This document shows, one piece after another, positions 1-7,762 of a DNA stretch of 64,000 nucleotides. The notes under the pieces were generated by a model. That model saw nothing but the letters and a program-made list of their open reading frames with translations, was not told the DNA's origin and did no database searches. The DNA comes from Halobaculum roseum (lineage in GTDB: Archaea; Halobacteriota; Halobacteria; Halobacteriales; Haloferacaceae), in contig NZ_CP082286.1 in assembly GCF_019880245.1 (NCBI RefSeq), positions 2,126,521-2,190,520 of the forward strand, given 5' to 3'. The stretch's first letter is position 1. The number at the start of each line of letters is the position of its first letter. The position numbers were made by a program, and so were the translations under genes.

Positions 1-1063
1 GGTTCACCTCCTCCATCACTTCGACGTACCCCCAGTCCTCGGCGGCCCACTCGTCGGTAAGCCCCGGCATCGCCGTCAGCGGGAGCACTTCCTCGGCGTC
101 GGTCTCCGCGACCAACTGTTCGGCCGCCCGCTGCGATTCCAGCGGGTCCGCACAGACGTACCGCAGGTCGTGTTCGTCGATCACGTCGCCGGCGCGCTCG
201 ATGTCGCGCGTGGTGGGCTGATCGTCGGGCGCGAGACCGGTCAGCGTCCGGAACGACAGCCCGTAGCGCTCGGCGGCGTACGCGAACGAGTCGTGGCCCG
301 CGACGAGCACCGTGTCCCTCGCCGCGTCGGCGACGAGCGACTCGATCCGCTCGTCGAGCGTCTCCAGCTCCGTGCGGAACGCCGCGGCGTTGTCCGCGTG
401 GGCGTCGGCCGCGTCGGGGTCGACCGCCGACAGCGCCCCCCGGACCGTCCCGGCGGCATCGCGGACACGGAGCGGGTCCATCCAGAAGTGGGGATCCATC
501 CCGCCGTGGTCGTGGCCGCCCTCCCCGCCGTCGTGGTCCTCAGTGTGGTCGTCGTGGCTCTCCTCGGTGTGGTGTTCCTCAGTGTGGTCGTCGTGGCTCT
601 CCTCGGTGTGGTCGTCATCGTGATGCGCTTCGTCGTCGTGGCCATCCTCGGTGTGGTCGTCGACGTGATGTTCGCCGGCGGCGATGAGGTCCACGTCGGC
701 GCTGGCGTCGACGGTTTCCACCTCGCTCCCGTCGGCGTCGAGGTCACCGAGCACGTCGTCGACCCACGGCTGGAACCCCGGCATCCCGTGTACGAGCAGG
801 TCGGCGTCGCGGATCTCCTCGCGAACGCGCGGGCCGGGCTCCCAGCCGTGGCCGTGCTGGCCGACGGGCACGAGCAGGTCCGTCGCGGTCGCGTCGCCGG
901 CGACCCGCGCCGCGATGTCGCCGAAGACGAAGAACGACCCCTGCGCCGTCGGGCCCGCGTCCGCCGGTTCGCTGCCTGCTCGACCGCCGAGGCATCCCGC
1001 GATCGAACCGACTCCGACCGTCCCGGTCGCGGACGCGATCAGGCGGCGGCGAGTGATGTCCAT
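1..1063 (-). CDS. Metal ABC transporter substrate-binding lipoprotein (ZnuA/TroA family), 3' end outside window
   Basis: Binds Zn2+ or Mn2+ outside the membrane and delivers it to an ABC permease. The start at 1063 gives a Tat-lipoprotein leader: twin arginines with a third Arg at residues 5-7, a hydrophobic stretch, then lipobox SIAGC with Cys24. A His/Asp/Glu-rich loop, the family's metal-collecting loop, spans roughly residues 133-182 and contains a 13-residue tandem duplication. Downstream DPHFWMDP and AGHDSFAYAAERYGL carry the expected His ligands. 354 codons are visible and the frame runs off the left edge without a stop. The permease and ATPase genes are probably further left. Zn versus Mn cannot be decided from sequence; the His-rich loop favours Zn. 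Confidence 0.88.
   Translation of the reverse strand, partial: MDITRRRLIASATGTVGVGSIAGCLGGRAGSEPADAGPTAQGSFFVFGDIAARVAGDATATDLLVPVGQHGHGWEPGPRVREEIRDADLLVHGMPGFQPWVDDVLGDLDADGSEVETVDASADVDLIAAGEHHVDDHTEDGHDDEAHHDDDHTEESHDDHTEEHHTEESHDDHTEDHDGGEGGHDHGGMDPHFWMDPLRVRDAAGTVRGALSAVDPDAADAHADNAAAFRTELETLDERIESLVADAARDTVLVAGHDSFAYAAERYGLSFRTLTGLAPDDQPTTRDIERAGDVIDEHDLRYVCADPLESQRAAEQLVAETDAEEVLPLTAMPGLTDEWAAEDWGYVEVMEEVN
538..615 (-). repeat. 39-bp tandem duplication in the His-rich loop of the metal-binding protein
   Basis: Two nearly identical 39-bp units (538-576 and 577-615) encode two consecutive 13-residue His/Glu/Asp blocks. The repeat is in frame, so it lengthens the flexible metal-binding loop without breaking the protein. 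Loop length varies widely in this family. Confidence 0.8.
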
Positions 1064-1068
1064 CTCTG

Positions 1069-1130
1069 GTTGTTAATCTAGCCCTCTAGAATAATAACTT
1101 TGCCATTGTAGTGGGATGATAGTTAACAAC
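1069..1130 (-). promoter_or_regulatory. Promoter of the metal-binding protein gene with flanking inverted repeat
   Basis: Read on the minus strand, an AT-rich TATA-like stretch (AAGTTATTATT) lies about 30 bases before the ATG, fitting a leaderless transcript. GTTGTTAA at 1069-1076 and TTAACAAC at 1123-1130 are perfect inverted copies bracketing this promoter. CTAG repeats at 1078-1081 and 1086-1089 lie between them. A metal-responsive repressor (DtxR/SirR or Fur type) would be expected here. That assignment is inference. Confidence 0.45.
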
Positions 1131-1209
1131 GCGACTCGGCACGAGAGACATCCCGGCACGCGACGCCGCCGCCCGAACACCGAAGCCCTCGCGGTCCTCC
1201 GACGTACCC

Positions 1210-2685
1210 ATGACCGACGCAGCCGCGCCCGCGAGCGCCGCCGACCCGGTCGTCGCCGACCGCCTCGACGACTACCGGGAGTCGCTGTTCGACCTCCTCC
1301 GTCTGCGCACCGTCAGCGCGACGGGCGAGGGGATGGACGCGGGCGCCGACGCCGTCCGCGACCTGCTGACCGACCACGGGTTCGACGCCCGCCGCATCGA
1401 GACGGACCGCTACCCCCTCGTCTACGGCGAACGCGTCGCCGACGACCCCGACGCGCCGACGGTCGTCTTCTACGGCCACTACGACGTGCAGCCGGCCGAG
1501 CACCCCGAGCAGTGGGAGTCGCCGCCGTTCGAGCCGACGGTGCGCGACGGGAGCGTCTACTGCCCCGGCGCCGGCGACAACAAGGGCCAGTTCGCCGCCC
1601 ACGCGTTCGCGCTCGACGCGCTCGCCCGCGCCGACGCGGTGCCCGAGGTGACGGTGAAGCTCCTGATCGAGGGCGGCGAGGAGAGCGGGAGCCTCGGGCT
1701 GAAGGCGTACCTCGACGGGGAACGCGAGGACGAGCGAAGCGAGGTCCGCGATCCCGGCGTCGACGCCGACGCCCCCGCGGCGGCCGCCGTCCGCGACGCC
1801 GACCTCGTGTACGTCGCCGACGGCCCGCAGCACCGCTCGGGCCGCCCGACGCTTATCTACGGCAACCGCGGGATCGTCACGTTCCAACTGGACCTCGAAA
1901 CCGCGAACGCCGACCTCCACTCGGGCAACTTCGGCGGCCCCGTCCCGAACGCGGCGACCGAACTCGCCGAGGTCGTCGCCTCCCTCACCGAACGGCACCC
2001 GGAGACTGCCCCCGAGCGCGGCTATCCCAGCGGCGGCGACCGCGTCGCCGTCGACGGTTTCCACGACGGCATCGAGGTGACCGACGCCGACCGCGACCTC
2101 GTGGCGGCGCTCCCCGACGACGCCGACGCGGTGCGCGAGGAGTTGGACCTCACCCACCTCACGACCGACCGGGACTACTACGAGCGCCTGCTGCTGGAGC
2201 CGACGATCACGGTCAACGGCCTCGACGCGGGGTATCAGGGCGAGGGGAGCAAGACCGTCATCCCCGGCGAGGCGACCGCGAAACTCGACTCGCGGCTGGT
2301 GCCCGGACAGGACCCCGACACCGTGCTCGAGCGTCTCGAGGAGCACGTCGCCGACGTGCACCCCGACGTGTCGGTGCGCAAGGGAACCGGCTTTCCGCCG
2401 ATGAAGACGCCAGTCGACACTCCCGCAGCGTCGCCAGTGCTGGAGGCGCTGTCGGCCGTCTGGGGCGCCGAGCCGGTGGAGCTGCCGGTGCTGGGCGGGT
2501 CGCTGCCGGCGGCGTTCTTCCGCCGCGTCGACGCGCTCGCGGACGTGCCGGTGCTGGTGGTGCCGTACGCGAACCCCGACCAGGGGAACCACTCGCCCAA
2601 CGAGCACCTGGATCTGGACTGCTTCGAGAACGGGATCCGGACGACCGCCGCGTTCCTGGAGCGGGTCGCCGACGCGGACCTGTAG
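1210..2685 (+). CDS. M20 family metallopeptidase (dipeptidase/deacylase-like)
   Basis: A 491-residue di-zinc hydrolase of the M20 family, close to the CNDP/DapE-like dipeptidases and probably cytosolic. Visible family motifs are GHYDVQP with His90 and Asp92, GDNKG with the bridging Asp123, and EGGEESGS with the catalytic/metal Glu157-Glu158. The dimerisation (lid) domain occupies about residues 215-370, and C-terminal NHSPNEHL supplies another metal ligand. Length fits the dipeptidase branch. It lies 86 bases upstream of an S9 peptidase on the same strand, so the two may work together in peptide turnover. Exact substrate is unknown. Confidence 0.88.
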   Translation: MTDAAAPASAADPVVADRLDDYRESLFDLLRLRTVSATGEGMDAGADAVRDLLTDHGFDARRIETDRYPLVYGERVADDPDAPTVVFYGHYDVQPAEHPEQWESPPFEPTVRDGSVYCPGAGDNKGQFAAHAFALDALARADAVPEVTVKLLIEGGEESGSLGLKAYLDGEREDERSEVRDPGVDADAPAAAAVRDADLVYVADGPQHRSGRPTLIYGNRGIVTFQLDLETANADLHSGNFGGPVPNAATELAEVVASLTERHPETAPERGYPSGGDRVAVDGFHDGIEVTDADRDLVAALPDDADAVREELDLTHLTTDRDYYERLLLEPTITVNGLDAGYQGEGSKTVIPGEATAKLDSRLVPGQDPDTVLERLEEHVADVHPDVSVRKGTGFPPMKTPVDTPAASPVLEALSAVWGAEPVELPVLGGSLPAAFFRRVDALADVPVLVVPYANPDQGNHSPNEHLDLDCFENGIRTTAAFLERVADADL

Positions 2686-2771
2686 TCGGCACCCACCAGC
2701 TCTCCTGCCGTCGGGCCGTCTCCCTCGCCGCCTGCCGAACGCTTTAGCCGCGGGGCGCACGCCGTGAGCGT

Positions 2772-4715
2772 ATGCCCGACACAGCCGGCGCCGACTACGG
2801 CGTCGCCCGATTCCTCGCCGTCGAACACGTCGACTCCCCGGCGTTCACGCCGGCGGGCCGCCTCCTGTTCCTCGCGGACACCTCCGGCACGCCGCAGGTG
2901 TGGACCGTCGACGAGCCGGGCGCGTGGCCGACGCGGCTCACCCCCTACGAGGAGCGCGTCTCTGCGCTTTCGGCCTCGCCCGCCGACGAGTCGTTCGTGT
3001 ACGCGATGGACCGCGGGAGCGACGAGCGCGATCAGCTCCTGCACTACGACCTCGCGACGGGCGTCGAGCGTCCGCTCACGGACGACCCCGACTCGAAGCA
3101 CGCGTGGGGCGCGTGGGGCCCCGACGGCGACCGGGTCGCCTACACGGCCAACCGCGAGGCCGACGGCCGATTCGACGTGTACGTGCAGGCGGTGGGCGGC
3201 GTCGACGGCGACGGCACGGTCACCCCCGCCGGCGACCCCGAGCGCGTGTACGAGGGGCCTGGCGGCTGGCTGAACGTCGCCGCGTTCGGTCCCGAGGGCC
3301 GTCGGCTCGTGCTCACGAAGGCGCACTCCAGCTACGACGAGGACCTCACGCTGCTCGATCTGGAGTCGGGGGAGACGACCAACCTCTCCGACGACTCCGA
3401 GGCGACCTACTCGCACGTTCACTTCGACGGCGACGGCGGGTTGCTCTGCGTGACGAACCGCGACAGCGACACGGCCTACGTGGGTCGGCTCTCGCTGTCC
3501 GACGGGTCGGTAACGCCGGTCGCGGGCCACGACGTGACGGCCGACGCGACCGGCGAGCCCGGAACCGACGAGTGGGACGTGGACGGCCTCGCGTTCGACC
3601 GCGACACCGGCCGGATCGCGTACACCGTCAACGAGGGCGGCTACTCGTCGCTGCGCGCGGGGACGCTCGCCGGCGACCCCGAGGACCCGCGCTTCGATCC
3701 GACCCCGACGCCGGATGTGGACGGGATCGCCGCCGATCTCGTCTTCGGTCCGGACGCCGAGCGCCTCGCGTACACCCACACGTCGCCGACGACGCCGTAC
3801 GGCGTCCGGACGATCGAGTTCGTTGACGGCGGCGGGACCGTCGCCGGCGACGGCGACGCCGTCGAGCGCGCTGAGGGGGGCGCCCCGACCGACTGGACGC
3901 CAGTCGGCCGCAACGGCCTCCCCGACTCGGCGTTCCACGCCCCGGAGACGGTCCGCTACGAGACGTTCGACGGACGGGCGATCCCGGCGTACTGGACGCT
4001 TCCGCCGGGCGTCGACGCCGACGACCCCGACGAGCGGGTGCCCGCGATCGTCGACATCCACGGCGGGCCCGAGCACCAGCGCCGGCCGTGGTTCTCCCCG
4101 ACGAAGCAGTACTTCCTGAACAGGGGGTACGCGGTGCTGGAGCCGAACGTCCGCGGCTCGTCGGGCTACGGGAAGGCGTACTCGCACCTCGACGACGTGG
4201 AGAAGCGCATGGACTCGGTTGCCGACATCGCCGCGGGCGTGGAGTGGCTGGCCGAGCAGCCGTCGGTCGACGACGACCGGATCGTCGCCTACGGCCGCTC
4301 CTACGGCGGGTTCATGGTCCTCGCGGCCATCACCGAGTACCCCGACCTGTGGGCCGCCGCCGTCGACTTCGTCGGCATCGCCGACTTCACCACCTTCCTC
4401 GAGAACACCGGCGAGTGGCGCCGGGGCCACCGCGAGGCCGAGTACGGCAGCCTGGAGGACGACTACGAGTTCCTGAAGTCGATCTCGCCGCTGACGAGCA
4501 TCGAGGAGGTCCGGTGTCCGCTGTTCGTCCAGCACGGCGCGAACGACCCCCGGGTACCGGTCGGCGAGGCCGAGCAGGTCGCCGACGCGGTTCGCGAACA
4601 GGGGGTCCCCGTCGAGACGCTGATCTTCGAGGACGAGGGCCACCACACGACGAGCCGGGAGAACCTGATCGCGGAGTTCGAGGCGATCGCGGACTTCCTC
4701 GGCGAGCACGTCTGA
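2772..4715 (+). CDS. S9 family prolyl oligopeptidase / acylaminoacyl-peptidase
   Basis: A 647-residue serine peptidase. The first ~390 residues form a beta-propeller of WD40/TolB-like blades, and the rest is an alpha/beta-hydrolase domain. The nucleophile lies in GRSYGG (Ser510), the acid in NDPRVP (Asp592), and the His in GHHTT (624-625). The order Ser-Asp-His and the propeller filter are typical of S9 enzymes that cleave short peptides or acyl-peptides. No signal peptide is seen, so it is probably cytosolic. The closest subfamily appears to be S9C acylaminoacyl peptidase. Confidence 0.9.
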   Translation: MPDTAGADYGVARFLAVEHVDSPAFTPAGRLLFLADTSGTPQVWTVDEPGAWPTRLTPYEERVSALSASPADESFVYAMDRGSDERDQLLHYDLATGVERPLTDDPDSKHAWGAWGPDGDRVAYTANREADGRFDVYVQAVGGVDGDGTVTPAGDPERVYEGPGGWLNVAAFGPEGRRLVLTKAHSSYDEDLTLLDLESGETTNLSDDSEATYSHVHFDGDGGLLCVTNRDSDTAYVGRLSLSDGSVTPVAGHDVTADATGEPGTDEWDVDGLAFDRDTGRIAYTVNEGGYSSLRAGTLAGDPEDPRFDPTPTPDVDGIAADLVFGPDAERLAYTHTSPTTPYGVRTIEFVDGGGTVAGDGDAVERAEGGAPTDWTPVGRNGLPDSAFHAPETVRYETFDGRAIPAYWTLPPGVDADDPDERVPAIVDIHGGPEHQRRPWFSPTKQYFLNRGYAVLEPNVRGSSGYGKAYSHLDDVEKRMDSVADIAAGVEWLAEQPSVDDDRIVAYGRSYGGFMVLAAITEYPDLWAAAVDFVGIADFTTFLENTGEWRRGHREAEYGSLEDDYEFLKSISPLTSIEEVRCPLFVQHGANDPRVPVGEAEQVADAVREQGVPVETLIFEDEGHHTTSRENLIAEFEAIADFLGEHV

Positions 4716-5147
4716 GCGTTTCCGGGGGTCGGCCGGCCGCGGGGTCGGTCACGTTCGGTACGTCGCCGGAGAATGAGACCTCCGGAGTCGGTGTGTCATC
4801 CGGTGAATCGGGTTCGGTTGACAGTGTCGCGGTTTCTCGATCGATCGGCTCGGATCACTCTCGACCGACCTCGAAAGCCCCCGTCGCTGTCGAGGGCTGC
4901 GACTCGCTGTGCTCCTCGGCTCGCTCCACTTCGTTCCGCTTGCCTGCGGTGCTTGCTTCGCCTCGCCGCTCGACAGCGACGGCCCCTTTCAGTCCCACCC
5001 ACAGCACCGCACAGTGGCCTCCCCCTCCCCCTCCCCCTCCCCAACCGACTCGCTCGGCTTCGCCTCGCTCGCCCCTCGCGCGCCCTCGCTCGCGCACGAG
5101 GCGCGAGCGCCGCACGCCACCGCGACGACGTATCTACCACCGCACGC
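4716..5147. other. 432-bp non-coding region between convergent genes
   Basis: No credible gene. It holds a structured repeat element (4868-5003, listed separately), a C/T-rich tract of CCTCCC-like units at about 5017-5042, and the clustered GCTCGC/GCGAGC words common in haloarchaeal spacers at 5045-5125. Both flanking genes end into this region. Confidence 0.7.
4868..5003 (-). repeat. Dispersed structured element, copy 1 (minus orientation)
   Basis: Read on the minus strand it begins with GTGGGACTGAAAGGGG and ends with GGGGGCTTTCG. CTCGACAGCGACGG (4969-4982) and CCGTCGCTGTCGAG (4881-4894) are perfect complements, forming a 14-bp stem. GAAAG (4873-4877) and CTTTC (4986-4990) on the plus strand extend it past an internal loop. 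The loop holds GCAAGCACCGCAG, GGAACGAAGTGGAGCG and GAGGAGCACAG, all recognisable in copy 2 at 29622-29742. The stem sequence differs between copies while pairing is kept. Confidence 0.7.
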
Positions 5148-5897
5148 TCACCACCCGTTCTCGATGTCCTCGTTCAGCGCCTCCAGGATCCGCTCGGTCG
5201 TGTTCGCCACCACCTGCTCCATGAACTCCGGGTCCGAGTTCGTCGGGTCGCCGAGCCCGCCCAACTCGGTTACGTCCGAGAAGTACGTCCACGAGCGCGT
5301 CTCCGGGAGGTCGTCGGCCTCCTGTGGTTCCTTCCGGTCGGACTTCACGAGGTCGTCGCGCACCAGTTCCACGAAGCTCGTCTCGTGGTCGCCGGCGTGG
5401 CCCCACCCCTCGCCGAAGTGGTCCTCCAGCTCGTCGCGCCCGAAGTCCGTCCAGTGAACGAAGTGCGCGCCGATGTCGTGGTCGCGGTTCAGCCGGTCGG
5501 TGGCGAGCGCGAGCGCCTCCTTGTTGCCGCCGTGGCAGTTGAGAAAGAGCACGCGCTCGGCGCCGTGTTCCGCGAGGGAGGCGCCGATGTCGATGAGCGC
5601 CTGCTTGTAGGTGTCCTGCGAGAGCGTCACGGTCCCCGGGAACGGCATGTGGTGTTCGCTGTACCCGTACGGGAGCGTCGGCGCGCGAAGCAGGTCGAGG
5701 TCGTGGTCGGGCGCGGCCTCGACGAGCTCCGCCGAGAGGTACCCGGCGCGGAGGCTGTCGGTGGAGAGAGGGAGGTGAACTGAGTGCTGCTCGGTGCTTC
5801 CGGTGGGGACGACGACCGCGTCGGCGCCGAGGAAGGCGTCGCCGGCGTCCTCCCAGGTCATCGTCGCCAGATCGTGTTCGGTCTCGGGTTCGGGCAT
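5148..5897 (-). CDS. Creatininase family amidohydrolase
   Basis: A 249-residue member of the creatininase/creatinine amidohydrolase fold, which uses two divalent metals to hydrolyse cyclic amides. In archaea the family also includes the FAPy deformylase ArfB of flavin/F420 synthesis and mycofactocin MftE-like peptidases. VVVPTGSTEQHSVHLP carries Glu/His ligands, and FLNCHGGN is the second hallmark motif. The start at 5897 was chosen because MPEPETEHDLATMTW leads straight into the family's N-terminal strand. The reading frame stays open further upstream, but that part looks non-coding. Substrate cannot be assigned; ArfB-like activity is one possibility. Confidence 0.82.
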   Translation of the reverse strand: MPEPETEHDLATMTWEDAGDAFLGADAVVVPTGSTEQHSVHLPLSTDSLRAGYLSAELVEAAPDHDLDLLRAPTLPYGYSEHHMPFPGTVTLSQDTYKQALIDIGASLAEHGAERVLFLNCHGGNKEALALATDRLNRDHDIGAHFVHWTDFGRDELEDHFGEGWGHAGDHETSFVELVRDDLVKSDRKEPQEADDLPETRSWTYFSDVTELGGLGDPTNSDPEFMEQVVANTTERILEALNEDIENGW

Positions 5898-6066
5898 ACT
5901 TCCGTGCCGGTCGCCCCGGGGCATACTCCTTCGGGAAGCGGCACGCCAGGGCCGCGTCGGCACGCACGGACCCCGTCGGCACACGAGGACCGTGACGGCA
6001 CGCGAGGGCTTCGGCGACAGCCGACGGGCCACGCGGCTTGAAGTCGCGCCGCCCCGATCCGAGACC

Positions 6067-7656
6067 ATGAACGACGAGGACCGCGCCGCGGCGGCCGACC
6101 TGATCCGGCGGACGATGCGCCGCGACCGGCTCCCCGGCGTCAGCGTCGCCGTCGTCGACCGCGACGGCGTCCGCTACGCCGAGGGGTTCGGCGCCCGCGA
6201 CCTGGCCGGGAACCGCCCGGCGACGCCGGAGACGCTGTACGGCGTCGGGTCGGTCACCAAGTCGGTGACGGCGCTGGCGATCGCGCAGTTGGCCGAGGCG
6301 GGGATGCTCGACTTCGACGACCCGGTCTCGGACCATCTCGACGTGGACCTGGGGGACGACCCCGACGACCCGATCCGGCTGCGGCACCTCCTGTCGCACG
6401 CCTCGGGGGTCCCGTCGCTGGCGACGAGCGAGGCGCTCATCGGCCGGCGACTCCGCCGCGACACCGACACCCTCCCGCTGTCGACGGAGGCCGACTTCCG
6501 GGCGCACGTGGAGGGCGCCGTCGGCGGCGACGGTCGCGGCGACGACAGCCGCGGCGACGACACCGACGGCGCGGGTTCGGTCGGCGGCGGTTCAGTCGGC
6601 GTCGACGCGGCCGGCGGCCCGACGACCGCGGGCACCGAACACGTCGGCGCCCCCGGCGAACGGTTCGCCTACAGCAACGAGGGGTACGTCCTCCTGGGCG
6701 ACGTGATCGAGGCGTGTACCGGCCGCCCGTACGATCGCTACGTCGCCGAGCACGTCCTCGACCCACTGGGGCTCGACCGCGCCACCTTCGACGACACGGC
6801 GTTCGCGATGGACGACGATCACGCCACCATGTACCTGCGCGAGGACCGCGGGTCCGGTCCCGCCGCCGCCCACGCCCGCGGCGGGCCCGCGGGCGACGCC
6901 GGGGGTCGGGACGACCTCGTGGCGGCGTCGGTTCCCGTCCGGGAGCTATCGCGGCCGGCGGGCGGGCTGTTCGCCTCGGTCGAAGGGCTCGGGCGGTACG
7001 CCAGGCTGCTGTTGAACGACGGGAGCCTCGACGGCCGGGAGGTCGTCTCGCCCGAGTCGGTCGCGGCGCTCACCGAGGGGCGCGTCGACACGCCCGGCGG
7101 GCCGTACGGCTTCGGGTGGCGGACCCGCGAGGCGTGCGGCCGGGAGCTCGTCGGCCACTCCGGGTCCATCGCCGTCTCGACGGCGTACGTCGGCTTCAGC
7201 CCCGAGGCGGGGATCGGCGTCGCCGTGGCCGCCAACGCCGCGCCCGACTACCCCCTCGTCAGACTCGGGGAGGGCGTGTTCGCGTGCGCGCTCGGGGAGG
7301 AACCGGCCGAGGCGGTCCCGTTCTTCGAGCGTCGCCGGCGCTTCGATCGGTTGACCGGCGAGTACGCCTCCTATCGGGGAGTGAAGCGCGCGGTCGTCGC
7401 CCGCGACGGCGGCGGCCTGCGGCTCGAACTGGCCGGCCCGATCGGCGGCGAGTCGCTGCCGTTGACCGAAGCCGTCGGCGACGACCCGCACGCGTTCACG
7501 ACGCCCAACGAGGCGGGCGAGCGGGTGCCCGTGGAGTTCCGCGTCGGCGACGGAACCGGCGACGACGCAGCGCCGGGCGCCGACCGGGGGATCGACCTGT
7601 TGTACGACCGCTGGCACCTCCACAAGGTCGCGGACGACCCCGAGGCGTCGCTGTAG
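6067..7656 (+). CDS. Serine hydrolase of the beta-lactamase (class C / PBP-like) family
   Basis: A 529-residue protein with the active-site set of class C beta-lactamase-like esterases/peptidases: S62-V-T-K65, Y202-S-N204 and H364-S-G. Between SxxK and YxN sits a low-complexity Gly/Asp insert (about residues 157-185) rich in GDDSRGDD-type repeats, a typical haloarchaeal surface loop. The last ~110 residues form the beta-barrel DUF3471-like domain found after many of these hydrolases. No signal peptide is seen with the ATG at 6067. In archaea such proteins are esterases or D-amino-peptidases rather than resistance enzymes. Confidence 0.85.
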   Translation: MNDEDRAAAADLIRRTMRRDRLPGVSVAVVDRDGVRYAEGFGARDLAGNRPATPETLYGVGSVTKSVTALAIAQLAEAGMLDFDDPVSDHLDVDLGDDPDDPIRLRHLLSHASGVPSLATSEALIGRRLRRDTDTLPLSTEADFRAHVEGAVGGDGRGDDSRGDDTDGAGSVGGGSVGVDAAGGPTTAGTEHVGAPGERFAYSNEGYVLLGDVIEACTGRPYDRYVAEHVLDPLGLDRATFDDTAFAMDDDHATMYLREDRGSGPAAAHARGGPAGDAGGRDDLVAASVPVRELSRPAGGLFASVEGLGRYARLLLNDGSLDGREVVSPESVAALTEGRVDTPGGPYGFGWRTREACGRELVGHSGSIAVSTAYVGFSPEAGIGVAVAANAAPDYPLVRLGEGVFACALGEEPAEAVPFFERRRRFDRLTGEYASYRGVKRAVVARDGGGLRLELAGPIGGESLPLTEAVGDDPHAFTTPNEAGERVPVEFRVGDGTGDDAAPGADRGIDLLYDRWHLHKVADDPEASL

Positions 7657-7762
7657 CCGCGTTTCCGTCCCACGGCGCGAGCGGCGGACGACCCGGGACG
7701 GACCGTGTGACGGCCACCCGCGAAAGGGTTACAAAGGGATTCGGCATACTCTCCGGCAACTG

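Noticed and set aside
170-1081. Long plus-strand open frame of 303 codons
   Set aside because: Shadow of the minus-strand metal-binding lipoprotein; valine-rich from antisense His/Asp codons and without any domain.
2235-4709. 824-codon minus-strand open frame
   Set aside because: Antisense to the M20 and S9 peptidases. High GC leaves long stop-free antisense frames; composition is Arg/Val-rich with no motifs.
5019-5042. Repeated CCTCCC units as a possible CRISPR or minisatellite
   Set aside because: Only about four 6-bp units without spacers; a simple pyrimidine tract.
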